The notes: a model not told the origin generated them from the sequence alone. A DNA stretch of 64,000 nt from Paenibacillus alkalitolerans (GCF_016482785.1 NZ_JAEMXM010000005.1:124001-188000); one strand, 5' to 3'; positions 36,014-45,034 are shown, counted from the first letter of the stretch. Program-made: numbers and translations.

Positions 36014-37231
36014 ATGAGACGACTGTTATGGGTCGGATGTTTATCTTACCTGTTGATCGGTTTGGCCCATGTGGTGATGGGATCGGTATTGGAAGAACTT
36101 CTGCGGCATTTCGGCAGGGACTATAGCGACGGCGGTCAACTGATCTTCGCACAGTTTTTCGGCTTCTTGATCGGGGTTTTGACTACTCCTTGGTGGGCGG
36201 GGCGCATCGGACGAAGGGGGACGATCTTGCTGGCGCTGGGTGCGTTGACTTTGGGAGAAATCGTATACAGCTTCCTGCCCGCGTGGGAATGGATGCTGGC
36301 CGCAGCGCCGGTTGCCGGCTTCGGGTTTGGGATGGTGGAGGCCGCGATAGGATCGTTGATAATCGGATTTTTCCATGAGAACAAAGCGGTCGCCATGAGC
36401 CGGTTGGAAGTGTTCTTCGGAATCGGGGCGTTCGTGATGCCCGCCGCAGGCAGTCTGTTAATCGCGATGGGAATTTGGAAAATATCGTTTCCGATCCTGG
36501 CGGGAGTGTCGTTTGCCGTATTGCTGCTCTGGTGGTTCACCTCATTCGGCGCAATGAATAACGTACTAACCAAGCAAAATGAGGAAGCGGGGGCCGTTAC
36601 AGAACACGGAACACAGGCTGCGATATCTCCGTACCGCTATGGGAGCCGGGGCTTGCCGTTATTGTTATTGATGGTGGTTTTCTTCGTGCTTTACGTAGGT
36701 ATTGAGATGAGCTTGGTTAATTTTTTGCCTTCCATCCTTATTGAACATTCGGGAATGAGCAGTGCGCTTGGGACGTTGGGAGTCACTTTCTTTTGGGGTG
36801 CGATGGTTGCCGGCCGCTTAATCGCCGGGAATCTGGCTGAAAGAATGGGCTACGGACGATATTTGCTGATTCACGGTATCGGTTCGCTGCTGGTTTTGGC
36901 GTTAATCCCATTCTTCTCCGGAGTGGCGGTAAGCTATTTGTTGATTTTCGGCCTCGGTCTGTTGATGGCGGGGATATTCGCCATCGGGTTGATTTTTACC
37001 AATCATCTGCTGCCGGGTACAGCCGAACGTACGACAAGCTTGCTTATCGCGGCCGGAGGCCTCGGAGGAGCGCTGCTTCCTCTGTTGACCGGGGAGGTAA
37101 TGAATTCGTATCGATCGGAAATAACACTATGGACGATGGTGCTGTTCATGGCCGCCATGATGTCCATGCTGGTCGTCTCGATTTTGTATTCGAAGAGAAT
37201 CGCGAACGTTCCGTCCCGTCATGGAACCTAA
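36014..37231 (+). CDS. MFS transporter
   Basis: A 405-residue membrane protein with about 12 predicted helices. The loop between helices 2 and 3 holds PWWAGRIGRRGTILL, the MFS motif A region, and a hydrophilic loop near 185-210 separates the two halves. GGAAGGAGA precedes ATG 36014. Its N-terminal half resembles the FucP-like sugar/H+ symporter branch more than drug exporters (impression only). Its 3' end overlaps the convergent AraC gene by 105 bp. Flanked by sugar-type regulators and isomerase genes, it probably carries a small carbohydrate. Confidence 0.88.
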   Translation: MRRLLWVGCLSYLLIGLAHVVMGSVLEELLRHFGRDYSDGGQLIFAQFFGFLIGVLTTPWWAGRIGRRGTILLALGALTLGEIVYSFLPAWEWMLAAAPVAGFGFGMVEAAIGSLIIGFFHENKAVAMSRLEVFFGIGAFVMPAAGSLLIAMGIWKISFPILAGVSFAVLLLWWFTSFGAMNNVLTKQNEEAGAVTEHGTQAAISPYRYGSRGLPLLLLMVVFFVLYVGIEMSLVNFLPSILIEHSGMSSALGTLGVTFFWGAMVAGRLIAGNLAERMGYGRYLLIHGIGSLLVLALIPFFSGVAVSYLLIFGLGLLMAGIFAIGLIFTNHLLPGTAERTTSLLIAAGGLGGALLPLLTGEVMNSYRSEITLWTMVLFMAAMMSMLVVSILYSKRIANVPSRHGT

Positions 37232-38056
37232 TTCTTTGAGACCGGAGGTACGATGGCGAACGTTCTTTTTAAAGGTACTCGGGTTTACTCCGTACCACTT
37301 CCGAAATTGGTTAATGAAGTGGTTATAGTTTTGAAAGCCGACATCGTAAGCGGCTTCGGCGGCGCTTCGGCCGGTATGCTCCAACAGCAAAGCGGCTTGC
37401 CGGATGCGCATTTTATTTAAAGAATCGATAACCGAAAGCCCGGTGTATTCTTTAAACATATGGGACAACCGGGAAGGAGACAGTCCGACGGATTTGGCCA
37501 AAGCGTCGATCCGTACGGACTGCCGCATATTTTGCGAAAGGTAATGCAAAGCCTCTTCGATCCGGGGGTCGAGTTTTTGGTTTCGTCTTTGCGCAAGAAG
37601 CATAAGTATTTCCCGCAGCGCTTCGAGACAAAGCTCGTGCCAATATTCGCCTCTTTCCCTAGAATCGGAAATGATTCTTCGGAACGCTCTGTAAGCCCGC
37701 TTTCGCACCGAGCCGGTTTCAAACGTTTGAATCGAAAGCTCCTCGACGGGCAATAGCTTCTCTTCGATGTGACGGGACGAGAAGTGCGCCCACACAAAAT
37801 TCCACGATTGATTTTTTTCGGTTCCATACACATGAGGCGTGCCTGGCTTCAATAATGAAACGTCCCCGCCGGAGCATATTTTCTTGCCTCCCGGGGTTAC
37901 AAAATATCCTTGTCCGGACAAGGTGAATGCGATCAACCAATCGTCCATCCCTTGAGGGCGGCTGGTAATATACGTATCATCCGTTTGAAAATGCCCCGCA
38001 ATGACAATTCCATACGCTTTTCCGTCGAACTGCGACGGGAGATCGATTCTGTCCAT
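37127..38056 (-). CDS. AraC family transcriptional regulator
   Basis: A 309-residue regulator starting at ATG 38056, five bases after GGAGGGTG, which lies within the extra codons of an alternative start at 38068. An N-terminal cupin sensor (about 15-110, with CSGGDVSLLKPGTPHVY) precedes the AraC double helix-turn-helix (about 175-272; second-helix region ends WYGVNPSTFKKN). After that comes an unusual basic, His-rich tail of about 35 residues, encoded antisense to the end of the MFS gene. The tail may come from loss of an earlier stop codon. It is divergent from the dioxygenase-like gene and probably controls it. Confidence 0.87.
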   Translation of the reverse strand: MDRIDLPSQFDGKAYGIVIAGHFQTDDTYITSRPQGMDDWLIAFTLSGQGYFVTPGGKKICSGGDVSLLKPGTPHVYGTEKNQSWNFVWAHFSSRHIEEKLLPVEELSIQTFETGSVRKRAYRAFRRIISDSRERGEYWHELCLEALREILMLLAQRRNQKLDPRIEEALHYLSQNMRQSVRIDALAKSVGLSPSRLSHMFKEYTGLSVIDSLNKMRIRQAALLLEHTGRSAAEAAYDVGFQNYNHFINQFRKWYGVNPSTFKKNVRHRTSGLKELGSMTGRNVRDSLRIQNRDDQHGHHGGHEQHHRP

Positions 38057-38256
38057 AACACCCTCCATGCTGCCGTTATCGCGGACAACCTTCGGTTGCC
38101 TCTTGCTGCATCTCTAGCAGTTTCATAATAACGCACTTGGTTGAATAATATCCAGAGGATAGCAGAATTGTGTGATTAATTAGCATGATTGTTACTGTCA
38201 CTTCTTTTCGCGTGCTCCTATACTTGAAATATACAATTTCGAAAGGAGCTAAGAAA

Positions 38257-39066
38257 ATGTCGCATTCACTTCTCACTCTGTCCGCGGAGCAAAAAAGACA
38301 GTTTGAAACCGAAGGTTACCTCGTCGTGAAGGGGTTGTATTCCAAGGTGCAGCTGGAGGAAATCGGCCAAACATTCGAAGAGATCGGCAAACAGACGATA
38401 CCGGGGTACTTTGAGCCGGATATGAGCGCAGGAGCGGCTGATCCGTTAAAGCGCTATCCCCGCGTCATGCATCCGCACCGCTTTAACGACACAGCGAAAA
38501 AATATATGCTGCACCGCCCCGTATTGGCGGTCTTGGAAGATTTATACGGGGAGCAGCCGCTCGCTGCGCAAAGCATGTTCTATTACAAACCGCCGGGTGC
38601 CAGAGGACAGGCGCTGCATCAGGATAATTTTTACTTGAAGGTCGAGCCTGGAAATTGCATTGCCGCATGGACGGCCATCGATGCGGCCGACGAAGAAAAC
38701 GGCGGATTGTTGGTGGTGCCGAAAACGAACGATTATGAGATCGTTTGTCCGGAATATGCCGACGCGAAGGAATCGTTCACGACGCATTACGTCAAGCCGC
38801 CTAAGGATCAGAAAGCGGTTCCGGTCAATATGGAGCCGGGCGACGTACTGTTCTTTAATGGAAATTTAATTCACGGCTCTTACCGCAATAAGACGAAGGA
38901 CCGGTTCAGAAGAGCGTTCATCTGCCACTATGCCAACGAATCCGCGACGCACATCGGCAAGCATTATCAACCGCTGTACCGGGCGGACGGTTCCGAAATA
39001 AAGTTGATCGACAACCCTGACGGAGGACCTTGCGGTGTTGAATTCGAATCGTTCTATCCCCATTGA
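38257..39066 (+). CDS. Phytanoyl-CoA dioxygenase (PhyH) family protein
   Basis: A 269-residue Fe(II)/2-oxoglutarate-type oxygenase. ATG 38257 is chosen because AAAGGAG precedes it; an in-frame ATG at 38185 has none. The facial triad is visible as His121-x-Asp123 (ALHQDN) and His206 (LIHGSYR), with Arg nearby for 2-oxoglutarate. Members hydroxylate diverse small molecules, and many bacterial ones sit with sugar-acid or ectoine-like metabolism. The target is unknown here. It overlaps the next gene by 32 bp, so the two are co-translated. Confidence 0.9.
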   Translation: MSHSLLTLSAEQKRQFETEGYLVVKGLYSKVQLEEIGQTFEEIGKQTIPGYFEPDMSAGAADPLKRYPRVMHPHRFNDTAKKYMLHRPVLAVLEDLYGEQPLAAQSMFYYKPPGARGQALHQDNFYLKVEPGNCIAAWTAIDAADEENGGLLVVPKTNDYEIVCPEYADAKESFTTHYVKPPKDQKAVPVNMEPGDVLFFNGNLIHGSYRNKTKDRFRRAFICHYANESATHIGKHYQPLYRADGSEIKLIDNPDGGPCGVEFESFYPH

Positions 39067-39916
39067 CCGAATCGCTCCGAGGCTGGAAGTGTACATGTCC
39101 TGGTGGGGCATGACCGGTCTTGAAGGAAACGAGAAGGAACGCAGTTTGGAGGAAAAGGTGGAAAAAATCGCGGAAGCGGGGTTTGACGGCATTAACGGTT
39201 TTATCCCGTCTCCGGAGGAGGAGAAGACTTGGAACCGGCTGTTGGACCGGTACGGACTAAGCTTGAGCGTGAACGCGTACCCCAGAACGGTTGCGGATAT
39301 GGCTCAATTTCTAGAACGGGCGAAGGCATACGGGCGCGTCCAACATATCAATGTCCAGGTGATGGCGCCGTTCGTGGTGGATGAAAGTGCCGTGTCGCTG
39401 CTTCGCGATCTCGACCGTTTATCCCGGCAAGCGGGGATTCCCGCGTATATTGAAACGCATCGGGGAACGATCACGCAGGATTTGATAAGGACCGTCTCTT
39501 ATGCCGAACGCTTCGACGCGCTAAGGCTTACGATCGATTTATCCCATTACGTCGTGGCCGGCGAGATGCACACGGTGTCGGAAGAAGCCGAGGCGCTGAT
39601 CCAGAGGCTGCTTCGGCATACGCATGCATTTCATGCAAGGGTGTCGAACGGAGAGCAGGTGCAAGTGGACGTGGGGGAACACGGGGAGCACCCGATGATG
39701 CGTCACTTCGAACGCTGGTGGAGGAGCGGGATGGTTCACTGGTCGGCCTCCGCCGGATCTGGCGACGTGTTGCCGTTTGTTTGCGAGCTCGGCCCGCCGC
39801 CTTACGCCATTACCGTCGATGAATATTCGGGCCGAAAGCATGAAATAAGCGACCGCTGGAGCCAATCGCTTTACTTTATGAATGCGGCCCGCTCAATGTG
39901 GTCGCAATTACAATAA
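39035..39916 (+). CDS. Sugar phosphate isomerase/epimerase-like TIM-barrel protein
   Basis: A 293-residue xylose-isomerase-like (AP_endonuc_2 type) barrel starting at GTG 39035, eight bases after GGAGGA and inside the dioxygenase gene. Metal-ligand candidates are Glu in YIETHRG (near 142), Asp in TIDLSHY (near 170) and His in HARVSNGE (near 200). These proteins isomerise or epimerise sugars, sugar phosphates or inositols. Coupling to the PhyH gene suggests both act on the same small molecule (inference). Confidence 0.85.
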   Translation: MLNSNRSIPIDRIAPRLEVYMSWWGMTGLEGNEKERSLEEKVEKIAEAGFDGINGFIPSPEEEKTWNRLLDRYGLSLSVNAYPRTVADMAQFLERAKAYGRVQHINVQVMAPFVVDESAVSLLRDLDRLSRQAGIPAYIETHRGTITQDLIRTVSYAERFDALRLTIDLSHYVVAGEMHTVSEEAEALIQRLLRHTHAFHARVSNGEQVQVDVGEHGEHPMMRHFERWWRSGMVHWSASAGSGDVLPFVCELGPPPYAITVDEYSGRKHEISDRWSQSLYFMNAARSMWSQLQ

Positions 39917-40035
39917 CGATCCAAACAGCCTAGTAAAATACAAGATCGACCAATTGCCCGCTTGAAACGGATCAAGATAAGATAGTGTCGGCATGGCTGG
40001 GAAAATTGATCCGTGGAAAGGGGCGGTAACATCAT

Positions 40036-41325
40036 ATGCTGCATCCGTTTATGGGTATTAAGCAATTCGACAAAGCCGGAATGTCCGTTTCGGAGTCGTC
40101 GCGCAGATTGCATCGTATTGGTTTTATCGACCGGAAGCTGATGAGGATCGAAGCGGGGCACATGGTTGCGCGGCCGGAGTACGAAGTGAAGGGAGCATTG
40201 GGCCGTTTCATGTGGCAGGACGCTTCCCATTGCGACCAGCTGCGCAGCCGCTGCAAGCAGCTCAGAATGAGCCCGGCGCTATTCGATAAATCGCCGGATC
40301 GGGATTTGGAACGGTTCATGGACCGGCTGCTGGATTCGCCAAGCACGTTACACTTGTTACGGGCGTTATTCGAAGTCGTTAAGCCGGCGCAGATGGAAGC
40401 GATTCGCTCATATTTGGATTGCGCCCAACCTATTGTCGACGAGCCTACGATCCATATGTTAAAGCATCAGCTGCTGGACCGGGAGGAACAGATAGCGTGG
40501 GGGACGGAGGCAATTGAACATTTTAGACAGACTGCAACCCCTGAGGAAATACATTCGTCTTCTCGTTGGATCGCTTATCTGAACAATTTGTTATCGGCGG
40601 CAGGCGGAATTGCGGGGGATCGGGAGAAGCATGAGCCGGATCCGACTTTGTCCGTTCTGACCGAACCCTTTAATCTGCCCGTGTCCAGCACTAGAGACGA
40701 ACGATTCCGAACGGCGGTTCCTAAATTCAAAGAAATCGAATTTGAAGATTCGGATGCCGGAAGATTCAAGATGATGATGTACACCCGGTTTTTCGAGATG
40801 TCGCCTGCGGAGGCGGTTGCGTGCATACATTTTAAATCGGAAGGTAAACCGTGGGAATTTTATGTGGACACCGCCCGTCACACTTGGGACGAGGTGAGAC
40901 ACGTATGGTTCGGCGAGGCGGCGCTTCGTTCCAAAGGCTATGATATCTACGAAAAACCGAATTGGACCGGATGGCTGGATATGACGCTGCAAATGTTCGA
41001 TCCGGACGAGGCGTACACCCATTTGACGATTGCGATCGAGAAGGCGGCGATGAAGTATCCGCCGGGCAAGAAGGAAGAGTGGGAGTTTTGCCGGGATACG
41101 GTGAAGGATCCGTTGATGACGACGTTCCAAGATTTCGATTGGGCGGACGAAGTGGTGCATGCCGGATTCGGCCAACGTTGGGTTGTGGACGAATTGCATA
41201 ACGGCGATGTAATACAAGCGTTGAGAGCCGCGGACGAGACGATGGAAAGAAGAAAAAAATATATGGAGCGGTTTAACGCTCCGAAATCGCCAGGCACGAA
41301 CAACGGTTTTGCCGGGGGATATTGA
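40036..41325 (+). CDS. Ferritin-like protein of unknown function with paired DExxH motifs
   Basis: A 429-residue soluble, mostly helical protein without a signal peptide. Two D-E-x-x-H motifs, Asp285-Glu286-x-x-His289 (HTWDEVRHVW) and Asp371-Glu372-x-x-His375 (WADEVVHAG), lie 86 residues apart, the spacing of paired metal-binding helices in ferritin-like di-iron proteins. A further W60-Q-D62-x-x-H65 motif sits near the start. GGGGCGG precedes ATG 40036. I do not recognise a characterised family; a metal-dependent oxidase or oxygenase is a reasonable guess. It follows the isomerase by 119 bp and may belong to the same pathway as the PhyH protein. Confidence 0.72.
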   Translation: MLHPFMGIKQFDKAGMSVSESSRRLHRIGFIDRKLMRIEAGHMVARPEYEVKGALGRFMWQDASHCDQLRSRCKQLRMSPALFDKSPDRDLERFMDRLLDSPSTLHLLRALFEVVKPAQMEAIRSYLDCAQPIVDEPTIHMLKHQLLDREEQIAWGTEAIEHFRQTATPEEIHSSSRWIAYLNNLLSAAGGIAGDREKHEPDPTLSVLTEPFNLPVSSTRDERFRTAVPKFKEIEFEDSDAGRFKMMMYTRFFEMSPAEAVACIHFKSEGKPWEFYVDTARHTWDEVRHVWFGEAALRSKGYDIYEKPNWTGWLDMTLQMFDPDEAYTHLTIAIEKAAMKYPPGKKEEWEFCRDTVKDPLMTTFQDFDWADEVVHAGFGQRWVVDELHNGDVIQALRAADETMERRKKYMERFNAPKSPGTNNGFAGGY

Positions 41326-41346
41326 AGCGGAAGGCGGAGGTGTTAA

Positions 41347-42309
41347 ATGGAAAGTCTGAGTAAATACAAATTGCAGGAGAACGAAATGAGGGCAGTCGTG
41401 TCCCATACTTTCAAACAATCCTATATATCTGCCATGGAGCTTTCCGACGGATGGGCCAATATGGCCTATTCTATTTTATTGGATGACGGCAGAAGTGTTG
41501 TCCTGAAGGTCGCTCCCCCGAAAGACAGACTTCGAATGCGCTGCGAGAAGAACAATATGAGGACCGAGATTGAGGCATTAACGATCGCCGCCGATTCGGC
41601 GGAACCTTTGCCGGTGCCTCGGATCTACTCGTACGATCCTTCTTTCACGTTAATACCGGCGGAATATTTCTTTATGGAGCATATGCAAGGCACTCCCTTG
41701 AGAAAAATCAAGCCGTCGCTGTCACCCGAAGAAAAAGATGGAATCGAACGGCAGCTGGGCATTTATAACAAACGAATCAATAGCTTCAAAGGGACGACAT
41801 TCGGTTATTTCAACAAGGAAGATGGCTGCAAGGAAACATGGGCCGAAGTGTTCCTGGCAATGATTGACGATGTGTTGGCCGACGGGAAAGAAGCCGGTGT
41901 CAGCTTGCCGGCGCCGTATTCCGTCATCGAGAAAGAAATTATACGGTTGTCCGATTCGATGCATGAAGTAAAGGAGGCTTGTTTGGTTCATTGGGATCTA
42001 TGGGACGGAAATGTGTTTATCCACGAGGGGGAGGTCTCCGGAATCGTCGATTTTGAGCGGGCTTTTTGGGGGGAGCCGTTAATCGAGTATTATTTCGGAC
42101 GGTTTGCAAATTCAGCGGCTTTCAATGACGGTTACGGAAGGAGTATAGTCACCGATTCGGAACGAAGAAGAAGGGTACTATATGACTTTTATCTGGACCT
42201 GCTGCTTGTCATTGAATGCGCTTTTCGCCAGTATGAAAATCGGAACCATATTAAATGGGCATACGAAAATTTTAATGAAGGCTTCAGGCGATTGCAGCAG
42301 GCCGATTGA
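41347..42309 (+). CDS. APH-fold phosphotransferase (aminoglycoside/hydroxymetabolite kinase-like)
   Basis: A 320-residue kinase-like protein. The catalytic loop HWDLWDGN (His215 to Asn222, base Asp217) and the metal-binding DFE (IVDFERAFWGEP, near 237) are intact, and a Lys in VVLKVAPP (near 57) would hold ATP. Family members phosphorylate aminoglycosides, choline, homoserine, methylthioribose or fructosamines; nothing in the sequence or context points to resistance. AAGGCGGAGGTG precedes ATG 41347, 21 bp after the ferritin-like gene. Confidence 0.87.
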   Translation: MESLSKYKLQENEMRAVVSHTFKQSYISAMELSDGWANMAYSILLDDGRSVVLKVAPPKDRLRMRCEKNNMRTEIEALTIAADSAEPLPVPRIYSYDPSFTLIPAEYFFMEHMQGTPLRKIKPSLSPEEKDGIERQLGIYNKRINSFKGTTFGYFNKEDGCKETWAEVFLAMIDDVLADGKEAGVSLPAPYSVIEKEIIRLSDSMHEVKEACLVHWDLWDGNVFIHEGEVSGIVDFERAFWGEPLIEYYFGRFANSAAFNDGYGRSIVTDSERRRRVLYDFYLDLLLVIECAFRQYENRNHIKWAYENFNEGFRRLQQAD

Positions 42310-42397
42310 CACAGAATGGTGCTGTATATCAACATTCTTGCATATGATTAATCGTTGAACTTATTAAGTTTTTCACATCCGTCAACGGAGGAAGCAT

Positions 42398-43069
42398 ATG
42401 CAGTCGATCAAAGCGGTCGCGTTTGATGCGTACGGCACGTTGTTTGATGTACATTCCGTTACAGCCAAGACTGAGCGGCTGTTCCCCGGTCATGGCAAAA
42501 GGATAAGCGAAATATGGAGACAGAAGCAATTGGAATATACATGGCTGCGATCGTTAATGGGCCGCTATATAGATTTTTGGAGAGTCACGGACGATGCCTT
42601 GAAGTATGCCCTGAAAACATTAAGATTACAGGCTAACGATCGAACCAGAATCGTGCTGCTTCAAGAGTATTTAGTGTTGAAGCCGTTTCCCGAAGTGTTT
42701 TCTGTATTACAGCAATTAAAGCCCGTAACAACACTGGCCATACTATCCAACGGGACCCCCCAAATGCTGAATTCGATCGTGAACGATGCGGGATTAGGTC
42801 CGTTTTTTTCGGCTGTACTGAGCGCGGATGCAATAAAGATATATAAGCCGTATATGGGAGTCTACCAACTGTTGCCAGCCAATTTGGGATTCAGAAAAGA
42901 GGAAATCCTGTTCGTTTCGGCCAACTCGTGGGATGCGGCGGGCGCGAAAGCTTTCGGCTTGGCGGTATGCTGGGTTAACCGGAGCAATATGCCGTTCGAC
43001 GAATTGGACGTGACGCCCGATCTTGTTGTAAACAACCTGGAACAATTGAAAAATATACTGCTCCGTTGA
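42398..43069 (+). CDS. Haloacid dehalogenase, type II (HAD superfamily)
   Basis: A 223-residue HAD enzyme with nucleophile Asp10 (VAFDAYGTLFD), motif II Ser in SNGTP (near 110), a Lys in KIYKP (near 150) and the SANSWDAAGAKAFGL segment that is specific to L-2-haloacid dehalogenases. Known members hydrolyse 2-haloalkanoates to 2-hydroxyacids, though many bacterial relatives have other substrates. AACGGAGGA precedes ATG 42398. Confidence 0.88.
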   Translation: MQSIKAVAFDAYGTLFDVHSVTAKTERLFPGHGKRISEIWRQKQLEYTWLRSLMGRYIDFWRVTDDALKYALKTLRLQANDRTRIVLLQEYLVLKPFPEVFSVLQQLKPVTTLAILSNGTPQMLNSIVNDAGLGPFFSAVLSADAIKIYKPYMGVYQLLPANLGFRKEEILFVSANSWDAAGAKAFGLAVCWVNRSNMPFDELDVTPDLVVNNLEQLKNILLR

Positions 43070-43102
43070 CCGGCACCGTGTATTTCCCGGCGCGACTCTT
43101 CC

Positions 43103-43219
43103 CTACGGACGCCTATCGTCTATAATCTTCGAGCTGTCGAACAGCGGCATAAGCCGGTCGGCTTGCTGCTTCAACGCTATTCCGTCGATATGCCTGCGAT
43201 CCATCAATACAAATTTCAT
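43103..43219 (-). CDS. Possible small protein or gene-start remnant (38 aa)
   Basis: On the minus strand ATG 43219, preceded by AGGAG at some distance, opens a 38-codon frame (MKFVLMDRRHIDGIALKQQ...). It reads like the beginning of an ordinary cytoplasmic protein that stops prematurely, next to the AraC fragment. I recognise no family. It is more likely debris than a functional gene. Confidence 0.25.
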   Translation of the reverse strand: MKFVLMDRRHIDGIALKQQADRLMPLFDSSKIIDDRRP

Positions 43220-43312
43220 CGAAATCCGCTCCTATTCTACATAATATGGCGGGAGCGGAGAAGAAATAGTTTTATATTTTCTGAGATTTCGTCGAATAAT
43301 TTTCAAGCAAGC

Positions 43313-43510
43313 TCAGTTGACGCGCAATGGTTCCTTCCTGTACTGCAAGGGACTCATGCCTGTCCAACGCTTGAATTGCCTGCTAAAGTGGGACAGGAGT
43401 GCGTAGCCGAGCCGCTCCGCGATGACCGCAAGAGGAAGCTCGGGCTGTTGGATCAGCACTTTCGCTTCATACAGCTTCAATTCGGATAAATACTGCCTTG
43501 GTGGTTTATG
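43313..43510 (-). pseudogene. AraC-family regulator fragment (C-terminal helix-turn-helix only)
   Basis: The minus strand encodes HKPPRQYLSELKLYEAKVL, then AVIAERLGYALLSHFSRQFK and RWTGMSPLQYRKE, ending in TGA at 43313-43315. This is the second half of an AraC DNA-binding domain. No start codon, first helix-turn-helix or sensor domain can be found upstream; the frame runs into the 3' end of the hydrolase gene at 43538. It is a truncated relic. Confidence 0.82.
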
Positions 43511-43537
43511 AGGTTTACTTTTTTGGTTGAAGTTTTC

Positions 43538-44695
43538 TTAAAGCTTCTCTATCGCAGCCAACAAAACGTTATTGAAGTGGTCCGTGTACATATTTTTAAA
43601 AGGTTTCTGCAAATCCCGTTCCACCGTGAAATAAACGGAGACAACGTCACAGACCGGATCCACGGCTACGAAAACCCCGGCGGCCCCCCAGTGGGAGTAA
43701 GCTTCGGGAGAGAACAAGTCCCCACCATCCTTCTTCGTTCCGTTGATGCTCCAACCATATCCCCAATACGCTTCCGGAAAATACTCGTCCCGGTATTCGG
43801 AGGCGACGCCGGGTATGTGGTTGCGGGTCATTTCGCGGACGGACACGGGGCTTAAAATCCGCTTGCCATCGTACTCTCCTTGGTTCAGGAACATCTGGGC
43901 GAATATCGCGACATCCATCGCCGTCGAATAGAGCCCGCCTCCAGCCGATTCGGATTCGATGCAGGAATCATTCTCCAACCACCCCGCACAAGCGTCTTCG
44001 GGAGAACGCCTGACGATCCGGTATCGTTCGGAATGCGGCACGTTATAGAACGTATCCTTCATGCCGAGAGGTTCGAACAGATTCCGCTTCATAAATTCGG
44101 GATAAGATAACCCGCTTATCCTGCGAACGATATCCCCCAACAGCTCGTATCCGAAGCCCAAATACGCCATAACCTCCCCCGGTTTTCTTGCGAGGGGTAC
44201 TCCGCAGCCTAAGTAAATCTCTCTATGAATCTCGGGATTTTCATTCTCCTCGCAAGGAGGTATAACAGCTTCTGCGGCAACCTTCCGTTTATACTCCCAT
44301 AAGTCCTCCGGACGAATGCCGGAAGTATGGGTAAGTAGATGGTGGACACGAACGGCGTCTTTGCCTTCCCCTTGAAATTCCGGTATGTAATCGGCGACCG
44401 GACGGTTTAGTCCGATCAAGCCATTCTCGACGAGAATCATAATGGCGGCCGCGGTGAAAATCTTTGTTATGGAGCATAGCGGGAATAAAGCGTTTACATC
44501 CAACGGCGGCGAATCCGCCTCCGGCGTTAATTTTCCCACTGCCCGGTGCGCTACAATAACTCCTTTCCTGGCGGCGACGTAGGCTTGCGCAGGTGTAATG
44601 TTCTCAGCGAACATCCGATCTGCAAAAGCGTCTAGAGCGGCAATTCTTTGTTCCGATATCCCGGCTTCTTCCGGCGAACCGTTTCGCAGCTTCAT
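43538..44695 (-). CDS. Serine hydrolase, beta-lactamase/penicillin-binding fold (class C-like)
   Basis: A 385-residue protein with Ser75-x-x-Lys78 (CSITK), a Tyr motif in MAYLGFGYE (near 180) and HWGAAG (near 335) in place of the KTG box. This is the pattern of family S12/esterase EstB-like hydrolases rather than of true resistance enzymes. There is no signal peptide, so it acts in the cytoplasm, perhaps as an esterase or D-amino peptidase. A weak binding site (GGAGG) stands just before ATG 44695. Confidence 0.88.
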   Translation of the reverse strand: MKLRNGSPEEAGISEQRIAALDAFADRMFAENITPAQAYVAARKGVIVAHRAVGKLTPEADSPPLDVNALFPLCSITKIFTAAAIMILVENGLIGLNRPVADYIPEFQGEGKDAVRVHHLLTHTSGIRPEDLWEYKRKVAAEAVIPPCEENENPEIHREIYLGCGVPLARKPGEVMAYLGFGYELLGDIVRRISGLSYPEFMKRNLFEPLGMKDTFYNVPHSERYRIVRRSPEDACAGWLENDSCIESESAGGGLYSTAMDVAIFAQMFLNQGEYDGKRILSPVSVREMTRNHIPGVASEYRDEYFPEAYWGYGWSINGTKKDGGDLFSPEAYSHWGAAGVFVAVDPVCDVVSVYFTVERDLQKPFKNMYTDHFNNVLLAAIEKL

Positions 44696-44793
44696 GTGTT
44701 AGCCTCCTGGGTCCCATAATTAACCAAGGTCAGTATATCGGAAGTGTAATGTACGTACAAGTAAATTATTTTTATGAAAGTATACAAGATATT

Positions 44794-44915
44794 GCTATAA
44801 TTATTTGAGAAGTGTCTAGGCCATGCGAGCACGGTACGATTCGGGGACAAGCCGCCGCATTCCGGGAGCATCGCTATATATAATATAAAGGCAGTCTAGT
44901 TTAATAGACTGCTTT
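44794..44915 (+). ncRNA. Possible leader or small RNA ending in a terminator hairpin
   Basis: The 339-bp gap before the sigma-factor gene holds a TATAAT box (about 44794-44799) with a poor -35 region, then about 100 bases, then a hairpin GCAGTCTA (44890-44897) / TAGACTGC (44904-44911) followed by TTTT. No gene upstream on this strand would need this terminator, so it may end a small RNA or attenuate the sigma-factor transcript. The hairpin is clear; the transcript is an inference. Confidence 0.4.
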
Positions 44916-45034
44916 TCTTAATTTTTGATAGAGAAAAAAATTTTCCGCTGCCACAGAAAAAGCGGTCAGAAATCGGCGGTTGCCGGCGTCCATACTGTAT
45001 AGCGGAAATAGAAGGGGGCGAAGAGCAGCCAAAA

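Noticed and set aside
43538-44695. Antibiotic-resistance beta-lactamase
   Set aside because: It has no signal peptide, and HWGAAG in place of KTG fits the S12/EstB-like esterase branch; resistance cannot be claimed.
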